DNA of 64,000 bases. Source: Mycolicibacter algericus DSM 45454. GTDB lineage: Bacteria; Actinomycetota; Actinomycetes; Mycobacteriales; Mycobacteriaceae. Position 1 is the first letter of the stretch. Every line of letters starts with the position of its first letter. Positions 17,138-25,930 of this stretch are shown one piece after another. The notes beneath the pieces are model-generated. The model was not told where the DNA came from and searched no databases. It saw only the letters and a program-made list of their open reading frames with translations. The stretch spans positions 1-64,000 of the forward strand of contig NZ_MVHC01000010.1 of assembly GCF_002086455.1 (NCBI RefSeq), read 5' to 3'. Made by a program: the position numbers and the translations under genes.

Positions 17138-18409
17138 ATGGCAGCTGACCTCGTACCGATCCGTCTTGCGGTGACCGCCGGTGACCGCTACACGCTGTGG
17201 GCGCCGCGCTGGCGCGACGCCGGTGACGAGTGGGAGGCGTTCCTCGGCAAGGATGAAGACCTCTACGTGTTCGACACCGCGGCCGACCTGGTGGCGTTCG
17301 TGCGGACCAACACCGACAACGACCTGACGGATCATCCCGCCTGGCCGCGGCTGGTCGAGGCCAACGCCCACAAGCTCAACCCGCCGCGGAGCCGCCAGTA
17401 CGACCTGATCGCGGTCGAGGAACTGCTGGCCGACAAGCCCACCAAGCAGTCCGTGCGCTCGGTGGCCGACGCCCTGGAGATCGTCTCCTCCATCGGGACG
17501 GTCTGTGACCTGACCGCGGTGACGAAGTTCTTCAACGGCAACCCGAGCCTGGGCACGCTGGCCGGTGGCGTCGACAACTTCAGCGGCCGGGCCGGTCGCA
17601 AGCGGTGGAACCAGATCGGCGACATCATCGGCCGCAGCTGGAGCAACGTGTTGGCGGCGGTCGAAGGGGTCATCAGCACACCCGACGTCGACGCCGCCGC
17701 GTCGTCGCGGGCAGCCGACGAACTGGCCGAAGAACCCCCGGTCGAGGTGACCGAGGCCGAGACCGAGGCGGCGCCGGCCGATGCCGAAACCGCCGACGCC
17801 ACCGAGAGCACCGAGGCGGCCGTCGAGCGCGCCCGCGGCGATCGCGTGGTGCTCGGCGGCGACGCGGACTTCTGGGCCAAGGTGGGCATCGATCCGATCC
17901 GGATCATGACCGACAACGGGACGTTCTTCACGCTGCGCTGCTACCTCGGCGACGAGCCGGTGTTCCTCGGCCGCAACGGCCGGATCAGCGTGTTCAACTC
18001 CGAGCGCGCGCTGGCCCGCTACCTGGCCGACGAGCACGATCACGACCTGTCGGACCTGAGCACCTACGACGACATCCGCACCGCGGCCACCGACGGCTCG
18101 CTGGCCATCGACATCACCGACGACAACGTCTACGTGCTGTCCGGGATGGTCGACGACCTGACCGACGGGCCCGACGCCGTGGACCGCGAGCAACTCGAAC
18201 TGGCCGTGGAGTTCCTGCAGGACGTGGGCAGCTACGCCGAGGACGGTGTGGTCGCCGAAACCCTCAAACCGGACCGCGCGCTGGGCCGAATGGTCGGCTA
18301 CGTGCTCGACCGGGAATCGGTGGCCGAACCGCAGCGTCCGTTCGCTCCGGCGGTCAAGGAATGGGAGCAGCTCGAGCAGTTCGTGCAGTCGCGGCTGCGG
18401 CGCGAGTAA
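17138..18409 (+). CDS. Conserved mycobacterial protein, Rv3311 homologue
   Basis: This 423-residue cytosolic protein has two conserved lobes. Residues 1-190 include the repeated pattern of a carrier-like segment with DLYVFDTAADLVAFVR, and residues 235-423 include SVFNSERALARYLADEH. An acidic, Ala/Glu-rich linker (about residues 190-235, low complexity) joins them. The two lobes look like diverged duplicates because both contain a stretch of the form V-F-dT-x-x-d/a-L-x-x-F/Y. No catalytic motif is visible. It matches M. tuberculosis Rv3311 in length and position. Function is unknown. Confidence 0.88.
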   Translation: MAADLVPIRLAVTAGDRYTLWAPRWRDAGDEWEAFLGKDEDLYVFDTAADLVAFVRTNTDNDLTDHPAWPRLVEANAHKLNPPRSRQYDLIAVEELLADKPTKQSVRSVADALEIVSSIGTVCDLTAVTKFFNGNPSLGTLAGGVDNFSGRAGRKRWNQIGDIIGRSWSNVLAAVEGVISTPDVDAAASSRAADELAEEPPVEVTEAETEAAPADAETADATESTEAAVERARGDRVVLGGDADFWAKVGIDPIRIMTDNGTFFTLRCYLGDEPVFLGRNGRISVFNSERALARYLADEHDHDLSDLSTYDDIRTAATDGSLAIDITDDNVYVLSGMVDDLTDGPDAVDREQLELAVEFLQDVGSYAEDGVVAETLKPDRALGRMVGYVLDRESVAEPQRPFAPAVKEWEQLEQFVQSRLRRE

Positions 18410-18562
18410 CGCGCGAACTCAGCGCTTTCCCACCCCCCTGCAGCGGCGTCTGGCGGCATCGTCGGTGCTCTTCGGCGGTGCGGGTATGGCGGCGAGTATC
18501 GCCCGAATTCACCGACAATTGCCGCAACCATTTGCCCGATTTCATTGCCCGGTGGTCGTATC

Positions 18563-18592
18563 CCCGATAACATCTGGCCCGATAACCTCTGG
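18563..18592 (+). repeat. Tandem 15-bp repeat upstream of the LGFP lipoprotein gene
   Basis: Two adjacent 15-bp units (18563-18577 and 18578-18592) differ at one base. Each has the form CCCGATAAC-TCTGG. They lie 50 bp before the ATG at 18642. Each contains GATAAC, which could serve as a -10-like element or as a regulator half-site. Confidence 0.6.
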
Positions 18593-18641
18593 CCGGGCCG
18601 TGTGGGTTTGCGGGGCCCTTCCAAATTCGAAAGGACTACAC

Positions 18642-19205
18642 ATGCGCAAGGCAACACAACGAGCCGCAGCTGTATCCGCCGCAGTTTTGGGGCTCGCGTT
18701 GATCGGCACGGGGTGCAGTAGCACCAAGGAGAAGACCAGCGAAGCCCTGAGTTCGGCGAGCTCGGTCGCATCCTCGGCCAGCTCGGTGATCTCGTCGGCG
18801 GTCACCACCCCCGCCGAGGAGAGCGGCGCCGCCAGCTCCACCGAGATGACCGGCGCGGACGGCAAGGAGTACACCGTCGCCGGCCCCATCCTGGCCAAGC
18901 TGGACTCGCTGGACGCCGAGGCCAAGCAGAGCCTGGGCGAGCCTACCGGGGCCGAGCAGAAGAACCCCGACGGCGGCGTCTACCAGCAGTTCGACGGCGG
19001 CGTGATCGTTCACACCACCCGGTCATACGTGGTGTGGGGCAAGATCCGCGACAAGTGGAACGAGCTGGGCGGTTCGCAGGGCAAGCTCGGTTACCCGACC
19101 AGCGATGAGACCACCAACGCTGATGGGACCAAGCAGACCACCTTCGAGCACGGCATCATCACCTGGAAGGAAGGCGACCCGGAGGCCACTGTCACCGAGC
19201 ACTGA
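18642..19205 (+). CDS. LGFP-repeat lipoprotein
   Basis: This 187-residue protein has a signal peptide ending in the lipobox LIGTGC (lipidated Cys about residue 25). A Ser/Ala-rich linker (SSASSVASSASSVISS) follows, then LGFP-type repeats, seen as VYQQFDGGVIVHT, KWNELGGSQGKLGYPTSDE and FEHGIITWKEG. LGFP domains are found in actinobacterial envelope proteins and are thought to bind cell-wall arabinogalactan or peptidoglycan. The ATG is preceded by GAAAGGA. A strong stem-loop follows the gene. Confidence 0.9.
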   Translation: MRKATQRAAAVSAAVLGLALIGTGCSSTKEKTSEALSSASSVASSASSVISSAVTTPAEESGAASSTEMTGADGKEYTVAGPILAKLDSLDAEAKQSLGEPTGAEQKNPDGGVYQQFDGGVIVHTTRSYVVWGKIRDKWNELGGSQGKLGYPTSDETTNADGTKQTTFEHGIITWKEGDPEATVTEH

Positions 19206-19215
19206 TCTCGCTGGA

Positions 19216-19253
19216 GAAGGCCGGGCAATCGCAATCGCGGTTGTCCGGCTTTC
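19216..19253 (+). terminator. Terminator after the LGFP lipoprotein gene
   Basis: A 13-bp stem with two G-U pairs (19216-19228 and 19241-19253) encloses a 12-nt loop. It begins 11 bp after the stop codon, and GCCTTT follows. It also separates the gene from the convergent add gene. Confidence 0.7.
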
Positions 19254-19275
19254 GCCTTTCAGCGACCCGGCGGAT

Positions 19276-20364
19276 TCAGCCGACCAGCACCGCAAATCGC
19301 GGCTTGATCACTTCCTCGATTATCGCCACCCGCTGATCGAACGGGATGAATGCCGATTTCATCGCATTCACCATGAACCGCTGCAGATCGGTCCAGCCGT
19401 AGCCGAACGTCTCGGCGAGCACCGCCATCTCTTTGCTCATGGTGGTGTCACTCATCAGCCGGTTGTCGGTGTTCACCGTCACCCGCAGCCGGGCGCGCGC
19501 CAAAAGGTCGAACGGGTGCTCGGCGATGCTGCCGACCGCGCCGGTCTGCACGTTCGAGCTCGGGCACAGTTCCAGCGGAATCCGCTTGTCCCGCAAGATC
19601 GCCGCCAGCCGGCCCAGCCGTACCTGACCGTCGTCATCGACGGTGATGTCGTCGGTGATCCGCACCCCGTGCCCGAGCCGGTCGGCTCCGCAGAACGCGA
19701 TCGCCTCATGAATGGACGGCAGCCCGAAGGCCTCGCCGGCATGGATGGTGAAGCGGGCGTTGTGGTCGCGCATGTACTCGAACGCATCGAGGTGCCGGCT
19801 CGGCGGGTGGCCGGCCTCGGCGCCGGCGATGTCGAACCCAACCACACCCTTGTCGCGGAACCGGATCGCCAGCTCGGCGATCTCCCGCGACAGCGCCGCG
19901 TGCCGCATCGCGGTGACCAGGCAGCGCACGGTGATGTCGCGGCCGGCCGCCGCGGCCCGGCGCTCCCCCTCGGCGAACCCGGCCAGCACCGCATCGGTCA
20001 CCGCGTCGAACGACAGCCCGCCTTCGATGTGCAGTTCGGGCGCGAACCGCACCTCGGCGTAGACCACCGCGTCGGCGGCCAGGTCCTCCACGCACTCGGC
20101 GGCGACCCGGAACAGCGCGTCGGGGGTCTGCATCACCGCCACGGTGTGGCTGAACGGCTCCAGATACCGCTCCAGCGACCCGCTGTGCGAGCGGGTGCGA
20201 AACCAGGTCGCCAGCTCTTCAGTGTCGGTGGCGGGCAGCCCGTCGTAGCCGACCTGCCCGGCGATGTCGACGACGGTGGCCGGCCGCAACCCACCGTCGA
20301 GGTGGTCGTGCAGCAGCGCCTTGGGCGCCTGCCGGATCGTCTCCAGGGTCAGCGGTGTGGTCAC
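19276..20364 (-). CDS. add: Adenosine deaminase
   Basis: This 362-residue zinc enzyme deaminates (deoxy)adenosine to (deoxy)inosine. It shows the first metal site HDHLDGG (about residues 19-25), [27 protein letters not shown] and the late metal/catalytic region [10 protein letters not shown]. The GTG at 20364 overlaps the deoA stop codon by 4 bp, so translation is coupled in the order cdd-deoA-add. It corresponds to Rv3313c. Confidence 0.96.
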   Translation of the reverse strand: MTTPLTLETIRQAPKALLHDHLDGGLRPATVVDIAGQVGYDGLPATDTEELATWFRTRSHSGSLERYLEPFSHTVAVMQTPDALFRVAAECVEDLAADAVVYAEVRFAPELHIEGGLSFDAVTDAVLAGFAEGERRAAAAGRDITVRCLVTAMRHAALSREIAELAIRFRDKGVVGFDIAGAEAGHPPSRHLDAFEYMRDHNARFTIHAGEAFGLPSIHEAIAFCGADRLGHGVRITDDITVDDDGQVRLGRLAAILRDKRIPLELCPSSNVQTGAVGSIAEHPFDLLARARLRVTVNTDNRLMSDTTMSKEMAVLAETFGYGWTDLQRFMVNAMKSAFIPFDQRVAIIEEVIKPRFAVLVG

Positions 20365-21671
20365 GGGGCCGCTCCGATGATCAGTGGGCGCGGGACGGGT
20401 GCGGCGTCTGGGCCGCTCAGGATCCGGTAGCCGCCGTCGAGCTCGGCGTGCGCCGGCCCGAACCGCTCGGGAGCATCGGTGTACAGCGTGAACAGCGCCT
20501 CGCCGGCGCTGACCGGCTCCCCCGGCCGACGGTGGATGCGCACGCCGGCACCGGCCTGCACCCGTTCACCCGGGCGGGAGCGCCCCGCTCCCAGCCGCCA
20601 TGCCGTCATACCCACCGCCATCGCGTCGATTTCCCCCATTGTGCCGTCCCGGGATGCGGTGACGGTCTCCGAGCATGCCGCCACCGGCAGCGCGACGCTC
20701 AGATCACCGCCCTGGGCGGCGACCATCGCGGCGAAGGCGTCCATCGCGGTGCCGTCGGCCAGCGTCGCGGCCGGCTCACGGTCGTCCAGCCCGGCCAGCT
20801 CCAGCATCTCGGTGGCCAGCGCCACGGTCAGCGCCACCACGTCCTCGGGCCCGCCGCCGGCCAGCACGTCGAGTGCCTCGGCAACCTCCAGGGCGTTGCC
20901 GACGGTCGCCCCGAGCGGGCTGTTCATGTCGGTGAGCAGGGCGCGGGTCGGCACGCCGTGGGCCGCCCCCAGGTCGATCATCAGCTCGGCGAGCTGCCGG
21001 GCCTGACCGGGCGACTTCATGAAGGCGCCCGAGCCGACCTTGACGTCGAGCACCAGCGCCTGCGCCCCTTCGGCCAGTTTCTTGCTCATCACCGAGCTGG
21101 CGATCAGCGGCAGCGACTCCACCGTGGCGGTGATGTCCCGCAGCGCATACAGCTTGGCGTCGGCCGGTGCCAGGGCACCGGCGGCGAAGATCGCCGCCCC
21201 GACGGTTGCCAGCTGCTCCCGCAGCCGGGCCGTCGGTAGCACCGGGTCGAAACCCGCGATCGACTCCAGCTTGTCCAGCGTGCCGCCGGTGTGACCCAGG
21301 CCGCGGCCGGAGGCCTGCGGCACCGCGGCACCGCAGGCGGCAACCACCGCCACCAGCGGCAACGTGATCTTGTCGCCCACCCCGCCGGTGGAGTGCTTGT
21401 CGACGGTGGGCACCCGGCGCCCGTCGCGCCGCAGCTCGCCGAAGTCCATCCGCTCCCCGGAGGCGATCATCGCCGCGGTCCAGCGTGCGGTCTCGCCGGT
21501 GTCCATGCCACGCAGGAAGATCGCCATCAGCAGCGCCGCCATCTGCTCTTCGGCGATCTCGGCGGCCGTGTAGGAGTCGATCAGCCAGTCGATCGCGGCG
21601 TCGGGCAGCCGGTGACCGTCGCGCTTGGCGGCGATCAGCGTCGGGGCGTCAAAGGAGCGGTTCACCGCCAT
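20361..21671 (-). CDS. deoA: Thymidine phosphorylase
   Basis: This 436-residue enzyme phosphorolyses thymidine to thymine and 2-deoxyribose-1-phosphate. Conserved features are KRDGHRL (about residues 15-21), [14 protein letters not shown] (phosphate binding), [18 protein letters not shown] (the pyrimidine phosphorylase signature) and [11 protein letters not shown]. The open frame extends 72 codons further upstream, but that part overlaps cdd and has shadow composition, so the ATG at 21671 ([10 protein letters not shown]) is chosen. It overlaps cdd by 10 bp and add by 4 bp. Confidence 0.95.
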   Translation of the reverse strand: MAVNRSFDAPTLIAAKRDGHRLPDAAIDWLIDSYTAAEIAEEQMAALLMAIFLRGMDTGETARWTAAMIASGERMDFGELRRDGRRVPTVDKHSTGGVGDKITLPLVAVVAACGAAVPQASGRGLGHTGGTLDKLESIAGFDPVLPTARLREQLATVGAAIFAAGALAPADAKLYALRDITATVESLPLIASSVMSKKLAEGAQALVLDVKVGSGAFMKSPGQARQLAELMIDLGAAHGVPTRALLTDMNSPLGATVGNALEVAEALDVLAGGGPEDVVALTVALATEMLELAGLDDREPAATLADGTAMDAFAAMVAAQGGDLSVALPVAACSETVTASRDGTMGEIDAMAVGMTAWRLGAGRSRPGERVQAGAGVRIHRRPGEPVSAGEALFTLYTDAPERFGPAHAELDGGYRILSGPDAAPVPRPLIIGAAP

Positions 21672-22054
21672 GCGTCGGGCCCGAAGGCGTCGGGCAGCAG
21701 TTCCGAGAGCCGCCGGGCGCCGGCGGGATGGTCGACGAGCAGCTCGGGTCCGCCGTGTTCGAGCAGCACCTGCCGGCACCGACCGCATGGCATCAGTAGA
21801 TTGCCGGCGACGTCGGTGCACGACAGCGCCACCAGCCTGCCTCCCCCGGCGGTGCACAGCGCGGCGACCACCGCACACTCGGCGCACAGGCTCAGGCCAT
21901 ATGAGACATTTTCCACATTGCAGCCGGTGAACAACCGTCCGTCGGCGGTAAGGGCGGCCGCGCCGACCCGCAGCCCCGAATACGGCGCATAGGCGTTCGC
22001 GGCGACCGAAATTGCATTGCGCCGCAACACTTCCCAGTCGACTACGGCAGCCAT
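21662..22054 (-). CDS. cdd: Cytidine deaminase
   Basis: This 130-residue tetramer-type zinc enzyme deaminates cytidine and deoxycytidine. It has AYAPYSGLRVGAAA, TGCNVENVSYGLSLCAECA (zinc Cys and catalytic Glu region) and the second zinc pair in MPCGRCRQVL. The ATG at 22054 gives MAAVVDWEVL, matching the Rv3315c N-terminus; the frame is open further upstream without homology. It is the first gene of the salvage operon cdd-deoA-add and is divergent from sdhC. Confidence 0.94.
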   Translation of the reverse strand: MAAVVDWEVLRRNAISVAANAYAPYSGLRVGAAALTADGRLFTGCNVENVSYGLSLCAECAVVAALCTAGGGRLVALSCTDVAGNLLMPCGRCRQVLLEHGGPELLVDHPAGARRLSELLPDAFGPDAWR

Positions 22055-22276
22055 CTCAGCTGCGCCCATATCGTGTGGAACCCATCGCGTCACCTTGTCC
22101 GTCCACCTCGGCTTGTCGAACGTCACCCTAACTTCGACCATTCCTACCCGCCGGTAACTGCGACGTGGTCGTTTCGACCCTGTGGATGGGTTTAGAGTCC
22201 AAGCCGAGGTTTACTGACAGCGATGGCGTTGAGTAGCTGCCGCAAGCACGGCGGCTACAGATATTGGAGGCGCTAG

Positions 22277-22708
22277 ATGACGGCGACATCCGCCGAGACG
22301 GCGGGACCCGGGACGCAGGCGACCACCCGCCGTCCCCGGCGGCAGAGTCTGTACAAGGGCGACCCGGGGATGTGGGCGTTCGCCCTGCACCGGATCACCG
22401 GTGCGACCATCTTCTTCTTCCTGTTCGTCCACGTGCTCGACACGGCCCTGGTGCGGGTCAGCCCGCAGGCCTACACCGAGGTGATCGCGACCTACAAGAC
22501 CCCGCTCGTCGGCCTGATGGAACTCGGCCTGGTCGCCGCGGTGCTGTTCCACGGCCTCAACGGCGTCCGGCTGATCCTGATCGACTTCTGGTGGCAGGGC
22601 TGCCGCTGGCAGCGCCAGATGCTGGTGGCGGTCGGCGCCGTCTGGCTGGTGGTGATGGTGCCGGTGGTGGTCCGGATCGGCATGCACATGGCGGAGCGAT
22701 TCTTATGA
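22277..22708 (+). CDS. sdhC: Succinate dehydrogenase cytochrome b556 subunit
   Basis: This 143-residue membrane anchor has three transmembrane helices, a heme-ligand histidine in FLFVHVLDTAL, and the family motif HRITGATIFFF. It carries the heme and quinone site of complex II. The ATG at 22277 is preceded by GGAGG at 22265-22269. Its TGA overlaps the sdhD ATG (ATGA), which couples the two membrane subunits. Confidence 0.95.
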   Translation: MTATSAETAGPGTQATTRRPRRQSLYKGDPGMWAFALHRITGATIFFFLFVHVLDTALVRVSPQAYTEVIATYKTPLVGLMELGLVAAVLFHGLNGVRLILIDFWWQGCRWQRQMLVAVGAVWLVVMVPVVVRIGMHMAERFL

Positions 22709-23172
22709 GCACACCTGATCTGCAACTCGGCCGTGGCGCGCTGGCCCCGGTGCGCGGCCCGGACCGCGACCGGCCCGCCAGCCTGGGCGACCCGCGCGCG
22801 CCGTTCCGGCACAAGGGGATGGCCAACTTCGAGAAGTACACCTGGCTGTTCATGCGGTTCTCCGGCGCCGTACTGATCTTCCTGGTGCTCGGGCACCTGT
22901 TCATCATGCTGATGTGGGACGACGGGGTGTACCGGATCGACTTCAACTTCGTGGCCGAGCGCTGGCGCTCGCCGTTCTGGCAGATCTGGGACCTCAGCCT
23001 GCTGTGGCTGGCTCAGCTGCACGGCGGCAACGGCATGCGCACCATCATCAGTGACTACACCCGCAGCGGGCGCAGCCGGTTCTGGCTGCTGAGCCTGCTG
23101 GCGGTGTCGATGGTCTTCACGCTGGCGCTGGGCAGCTACGTGCTGCTGAGCTTCGACCCGAACATTTCTTGA
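22705..23172 (+). CDS. sdhD: Succinate dehydrogenase membrane anchor subunit
   Basis: This 155-residue protein has three transmembrane helices after a 45-residue cytosolic N-terminus rich in Arg/Pro. Histidines in LVLGHLFIMLM and AQLHGGNGMR are candidate heme or quinone residues. It starts in an ATGA overlap with sdhC. Its stop lies next to the sdhA start region. Confidence 0.94.
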   Translation: MSTPDLQLGRGALAPVRGPDRDRPASLGDPRAPFRHKGMANFEKYTWLFMRFSGAVLIFLVLGHLFIMLMWDDGVYRIDFNFVAERWRSPFWQIWDLSLLWLAQLHGGNGMRTIISDYTRSGRSRFWLLSLLAVSMVFTLALGSYVLLSFDPNIS

Positions 23173-23204
23173 CGGCAGATCTCCTACGAACGGGTGATAT
23201 CGCG

Positions 23205-24959
23205 GTGATTGCAGAACATCGATACGACGTGGTGATCGTCGGCGCCGGCGGCGCCGGGATGCGCGCGGCGGTGGAGGCCGCGCCCCGCGCTCGGACTGCG
23301 GTGCTGACCAAGCTGTACCCCACCCGCAGCCACACCGGCGCCGCGCAGGGCGGCATGTGCGCCGCGCTGGCCAACGTCGAGGACGACAACTGGGAGTGGC
23401 ACGCCTTCGACACCGTCAAGGGCGGCGACTACCTGGCCGACCAGGACGCCGTGGAGATCATGGCCAAGGAGGCCATCGACGCGGTGCTCGACCTGGAGAA
23501 CATGGGCATGCCGTTCTCCCGCACCCCCGAGGGCCGCATCGACCAGCGCCGGTTCGGCGGGCACACCCGCGACCACGGCAAGGCCCCGGTGCGCCGTGCG
23601 TGTTACGCCGCCGACCGCACCGGCCACATGATCCTGCAGACGCTGTACCAGAACTGCGTCAAGCACAACGTGGAGTTCTTCAACGAGTTCTACGTGCTGG
23701 ACCTGGTGCTCACCGAGACCCCGTCGGGTCCGGTGGCCACCGGCGTGGTGGCCTACGAGCTGGCCACCGGCGCAATCCATGTCTTCCACGCCAAGGCGAT
23801 CGTGCTGGCCACCGGCGGTTCGGGCCGGATGTACAAGACCACCTCCAACGCCCACACCCTGACCGGTGACGGCATGGGCGTCGTCTTCCGCAAGGGTCTG
23901 CCGTTGGAGGACATGGAGTTCCACCAGTTCCACCCGACGGGCCTGGCCGGGCTGGGCATTCTCATCTCCGAGGCGGTGCGCGGTGAGGGCGGCCGACTGC
24001 TCAACGCCGACGGTGAGCGGTTCATGGAGCGCTACGCCCCCACGATCGTCGACCTGGCGCCGCGTGACATCGTGGCCCGCTCGATGGTGCTCGAGGTGCT
24101 CGAGGGCCGCGGCGCCGGGCCGAACAAGGACTACGTCTACATCGACGTGCGCCACCTCGGCGAGGACGTGCTCGAGGAGAAGCTGCCCGACATCACCGAG
24201 TTCGCCCGCACCTACCTGGGCGTCGACCCGGTCACCGAGCTGGTGCCGGTCTACCCCACCTGCCACTACGTGATGGGCGGCATCCCCACCACGGTGACCG
24301 GGCAGGTGCTGCGCGACAACACCGCGGTGGTGCCGGGGCTCTACGCCGCCGGCGAGTGTGCCTGCGTGTCGGTGCACGGCGCCAACCGGCTGGGCACCAA
24401 CTCACTGCTGGACATCAACGTGTTCGGCCGCCGCGCCGGTATCGCCGCCGCCGAGTACGCCAACACCCACGAGTTCACCGAGTTGCCGGAGAACCCGGCC
24501 GAGATGGTGGTCAACTGGGTCGCCGACATCTTGTCCGAGCACGGCAACGAGCGCGTCGCCGACATCCGCGGTGCGCTGCAGCAGTCGATGGACAACAACG
24601 CCGCGGTGTTCCGCACCGAGAAGACGCTCAAGCAGGCGCTGAGCGACATCCACGCGCTCAAGGAGCGCTACGCCCGAATCACCGTGCACGACAAGGGCAA
24701 ACGCTTCAACTCCGATCTGCTGGAGGCCATCGAGCTGGGCTTTCTGCTGGAGCTGGCCGAGGTCACCGTGGTCGGTGCGCTGAATCGCCGGGAGTCGCGC
24801 GGCGGGCACGCCCGCGAGGACTACCCCAACCGCGACGACGTCAACTACATGCGCCACACCATGGCCTACAAGGAAGGCACCGACCTGATCGCCGACATCC
24901 GGTTGGACTACAAGCCGGTGGTGCAGACCCGCTACGAACCGAAGGAACGGAAGTACTGA
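23205..24959 (+). CDS. sdhA: Succinate dehydrogenase flavoprotein subunit
   Basis: This 584-residue subunit binds FAD covalently and oxidises succinate to fumarate. The FAD site VVIVGAGGAGMRAAVEAA is near the start. The covalent-flavin histidine lies in TRSHTGAAQGG, and the active-site region in HQFHPTGLAG and RRFGGHTRDHGKAPVRR. The C-terminus NYMRHTMAYKEG...TRYEPKERKY is family-typical. GTG 23205 (VIAEHRYD) matches the M. tuberculosis N-terminus. A TTG at 23169 overlapping the sdhD stop is an alternative that adds 12 residues. Confidence 0.95.
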   Translation: MIAEHRYDVVIVGAGGAGMRAAVEAAPRARTAVLTKLYPTRSHTGAAQGGMCAALANVEDDNWEWHAFDTVKGGDYLADQDAVEIMAKEAIDAVLDLENMGMPFSRTPEGRIDQRRFGGHTRDHGKAPVRRACYAADRTGHMILQTLYQNCVKHNVEFFNEFYVLDLVLTETPSGPVATGVVAYELATGAIHVFHAKAIVLATGGSGRMYKTTSNAHTLTGDGMGVVFRKGLPLEDMEFHQFHPTGLAGLGILISEAVRGEGGRLLNADGERFMERYAPTIVDLAPRDIVARSMVLEVLEGRGAGPNKDYVYIDVRHLGEDVLEEKLPDITEFARTYLGVDPVTELVPVYPTCHYVMGGIPTTVTGQVLRDNTAVVPGLYAAGECACVSVHGANRLGTNSLLDINVFGRRAGIAAAEYANTHEFTELPENPAEMVVNWVADILSEHGNERVADIRGALQQSMDNNAAVFRTEKTLKQALSDIHALKERYARITVHDKGKRFNSDLLEAIELGFLLELAEVTVVGALNRRESRGGHAREDYPNRDDVNYMRHTMAYKEGTDLIADIRLDYKPVVQTRYEPKERKY

Positions 24960-25828
24960 TGTCCTCTTCAGCTGACTCCGGCTGCTGCTCATCAGATTCA
25001 GGCTGCTGCTCGCCCGGTCCGTCGAGCGCGGCACCGGTGGCGCTGGTCGACGGCCCGCCGGCCGGTGACCCGCCGCTGCCGCCGGTCCCCGAGGGCGCCC
25101 GGATGGTCACGCTCAAGATCGCCCGGTACAACCCGGAGAACCCCGACCAGTACGCCGCCACCGACGGCTGGCAGAGCTTCCGGGTGCCGGCGCTGCCCAC
25201 CGACCGGCTGCTGAACCTGCTGATCTACGTCAAGAGCTACCTGGACGGCACGCTGACCTTCCGCCGGTCCTGCGCGCACGGGGTGTGCGGCTCGGACGGC
25301 GTGCGGGTCAACGGCAACAACAAGCTGGCCTGCAAGATGCTGATGCGCGACATCCTGCCGAAGAACCCGGCCAAGGAGCTGACGCTGACCATCGAGCCGA
25401 TGCGCGGGCTGCCGGTGGAAAAAGACCTCGTGGTCGACATGGAACCGTTCATGGACGCCTACAAGGCGATCAAGCCCTACCTGATCACCTCCGGTAACCC
25501 GCCCACTCGGGAGTGGATCCAGAGCCAGCACGACCGGCACCGCTACGACGACACCACCAAGTGCATCCTGTGTGGCATCTGCACCACCAGTTGCCCGGTG
25601 TACTGGAGTGAGGGGTCCTACTTCGGGCCGGCGGCGATCGTCAACGCCCACCGGTTCATCTTCGACTCGCGTGACGAGGGTGCCGCGGAGCGGTTGGACA
25701 TCCTCAACGAGGTCGACGGGGTGTGGCGCTGTCGCACCACGTTCAACTGCACCGACGCCTGCCCCCGCGGCATCGAGATCACCAAGGCGATCCAGGAGGT
25801 CAAGCGGGCGCTGATGTTCGCCCGCTAG
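24959..25828 (+). CDS. sdhB: Succinate dehydrogenase iron-sulfur subunit with Cys-rich N-terminal extension
   Basis: This 289-residue subunit carries the three clusters that link flavin to quinone: [2Fe-2S] (C105, C110, C125, with Asp at the third position as in other SdhB proteins), [4Fe-4S] (C202, C205, C208) and [3Fe-4S] (C212, C258, C264), with C268 as the last cysteine. The ATG overlaps the sdhA stop (TGATG). The M. tuberculosis protein is about 263 residues. The extra length is at the N-terminus, where DSGCC occurs twice (C9, C10 and C16, C17) in a near-duplicated 18-21-bp sequence. Nothing suggests the enzyme core is altered. Confidence 0.95.
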   Translation: MSSSADSGCCSSDSGCCSPGPSSAAPVALVDGPPAGDPPLPPVPEGARMVTLKIARYNPENPDQYAATDGWQSFRVPALPTDRLLNLLIYVKSYLDGTLTFRRSCAHGVCGSDGVRVNGNNKLACKMLMRDILPKNPAKELTLTIEPMRGLPVEKDLVVDMEPFMDAYKAIKPYLITSGNPPTREWIQSQHDRHRYDDTTKCILCGICTTSCPVYWSEGSYFGPAAIVNAHRFIFDSRDEGAAERLDILNEVDGVWRCRTTFNCTDACPRGIEITKAIQEVKRALMFAR

Positions 25829-25836
25829 GCCTTGGG

Positions 25837-25898
25837 CGACCGTGCGTGTTTGTCCGCCGACACGCCGCTGCGGGAGTACAACTGTGCACCCTCGCGAG
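25837..25898 (+). repeat. Interspersed 62-bp repeat, copy B (forward)
   Basis: Located 8 bp after the sdhB stop codon. It has the same length as copy C and shares CCGCCGACACGCCG, GTACAACTGTGCAC and CTCGCG-G with it. The terminal inverted repeat is imperfect in this copy (CGACCGTGCG against TGCACCCTCGCG). Confidence 0.75.
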
Positions 25899-25930
25899 AG
25901 GCCTGCCGGCCTCGTGATAGGACACTGACT

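Noticed and set aside
20361..21887. deoA starting 72 codons further upstream
   Set aside because: The added part is antisense-like Arg-rich sequence overlapping cdd in another frame. [10 protein letters not shown] at 21671 matches the family start.
25270..25340. Missing third cysteine of the SdhB [2Fe-2S] motif (Asp instead)
   Set aside because: The same Asp occurs in functional SdhB proteins including E. coli, so it is not a defect.
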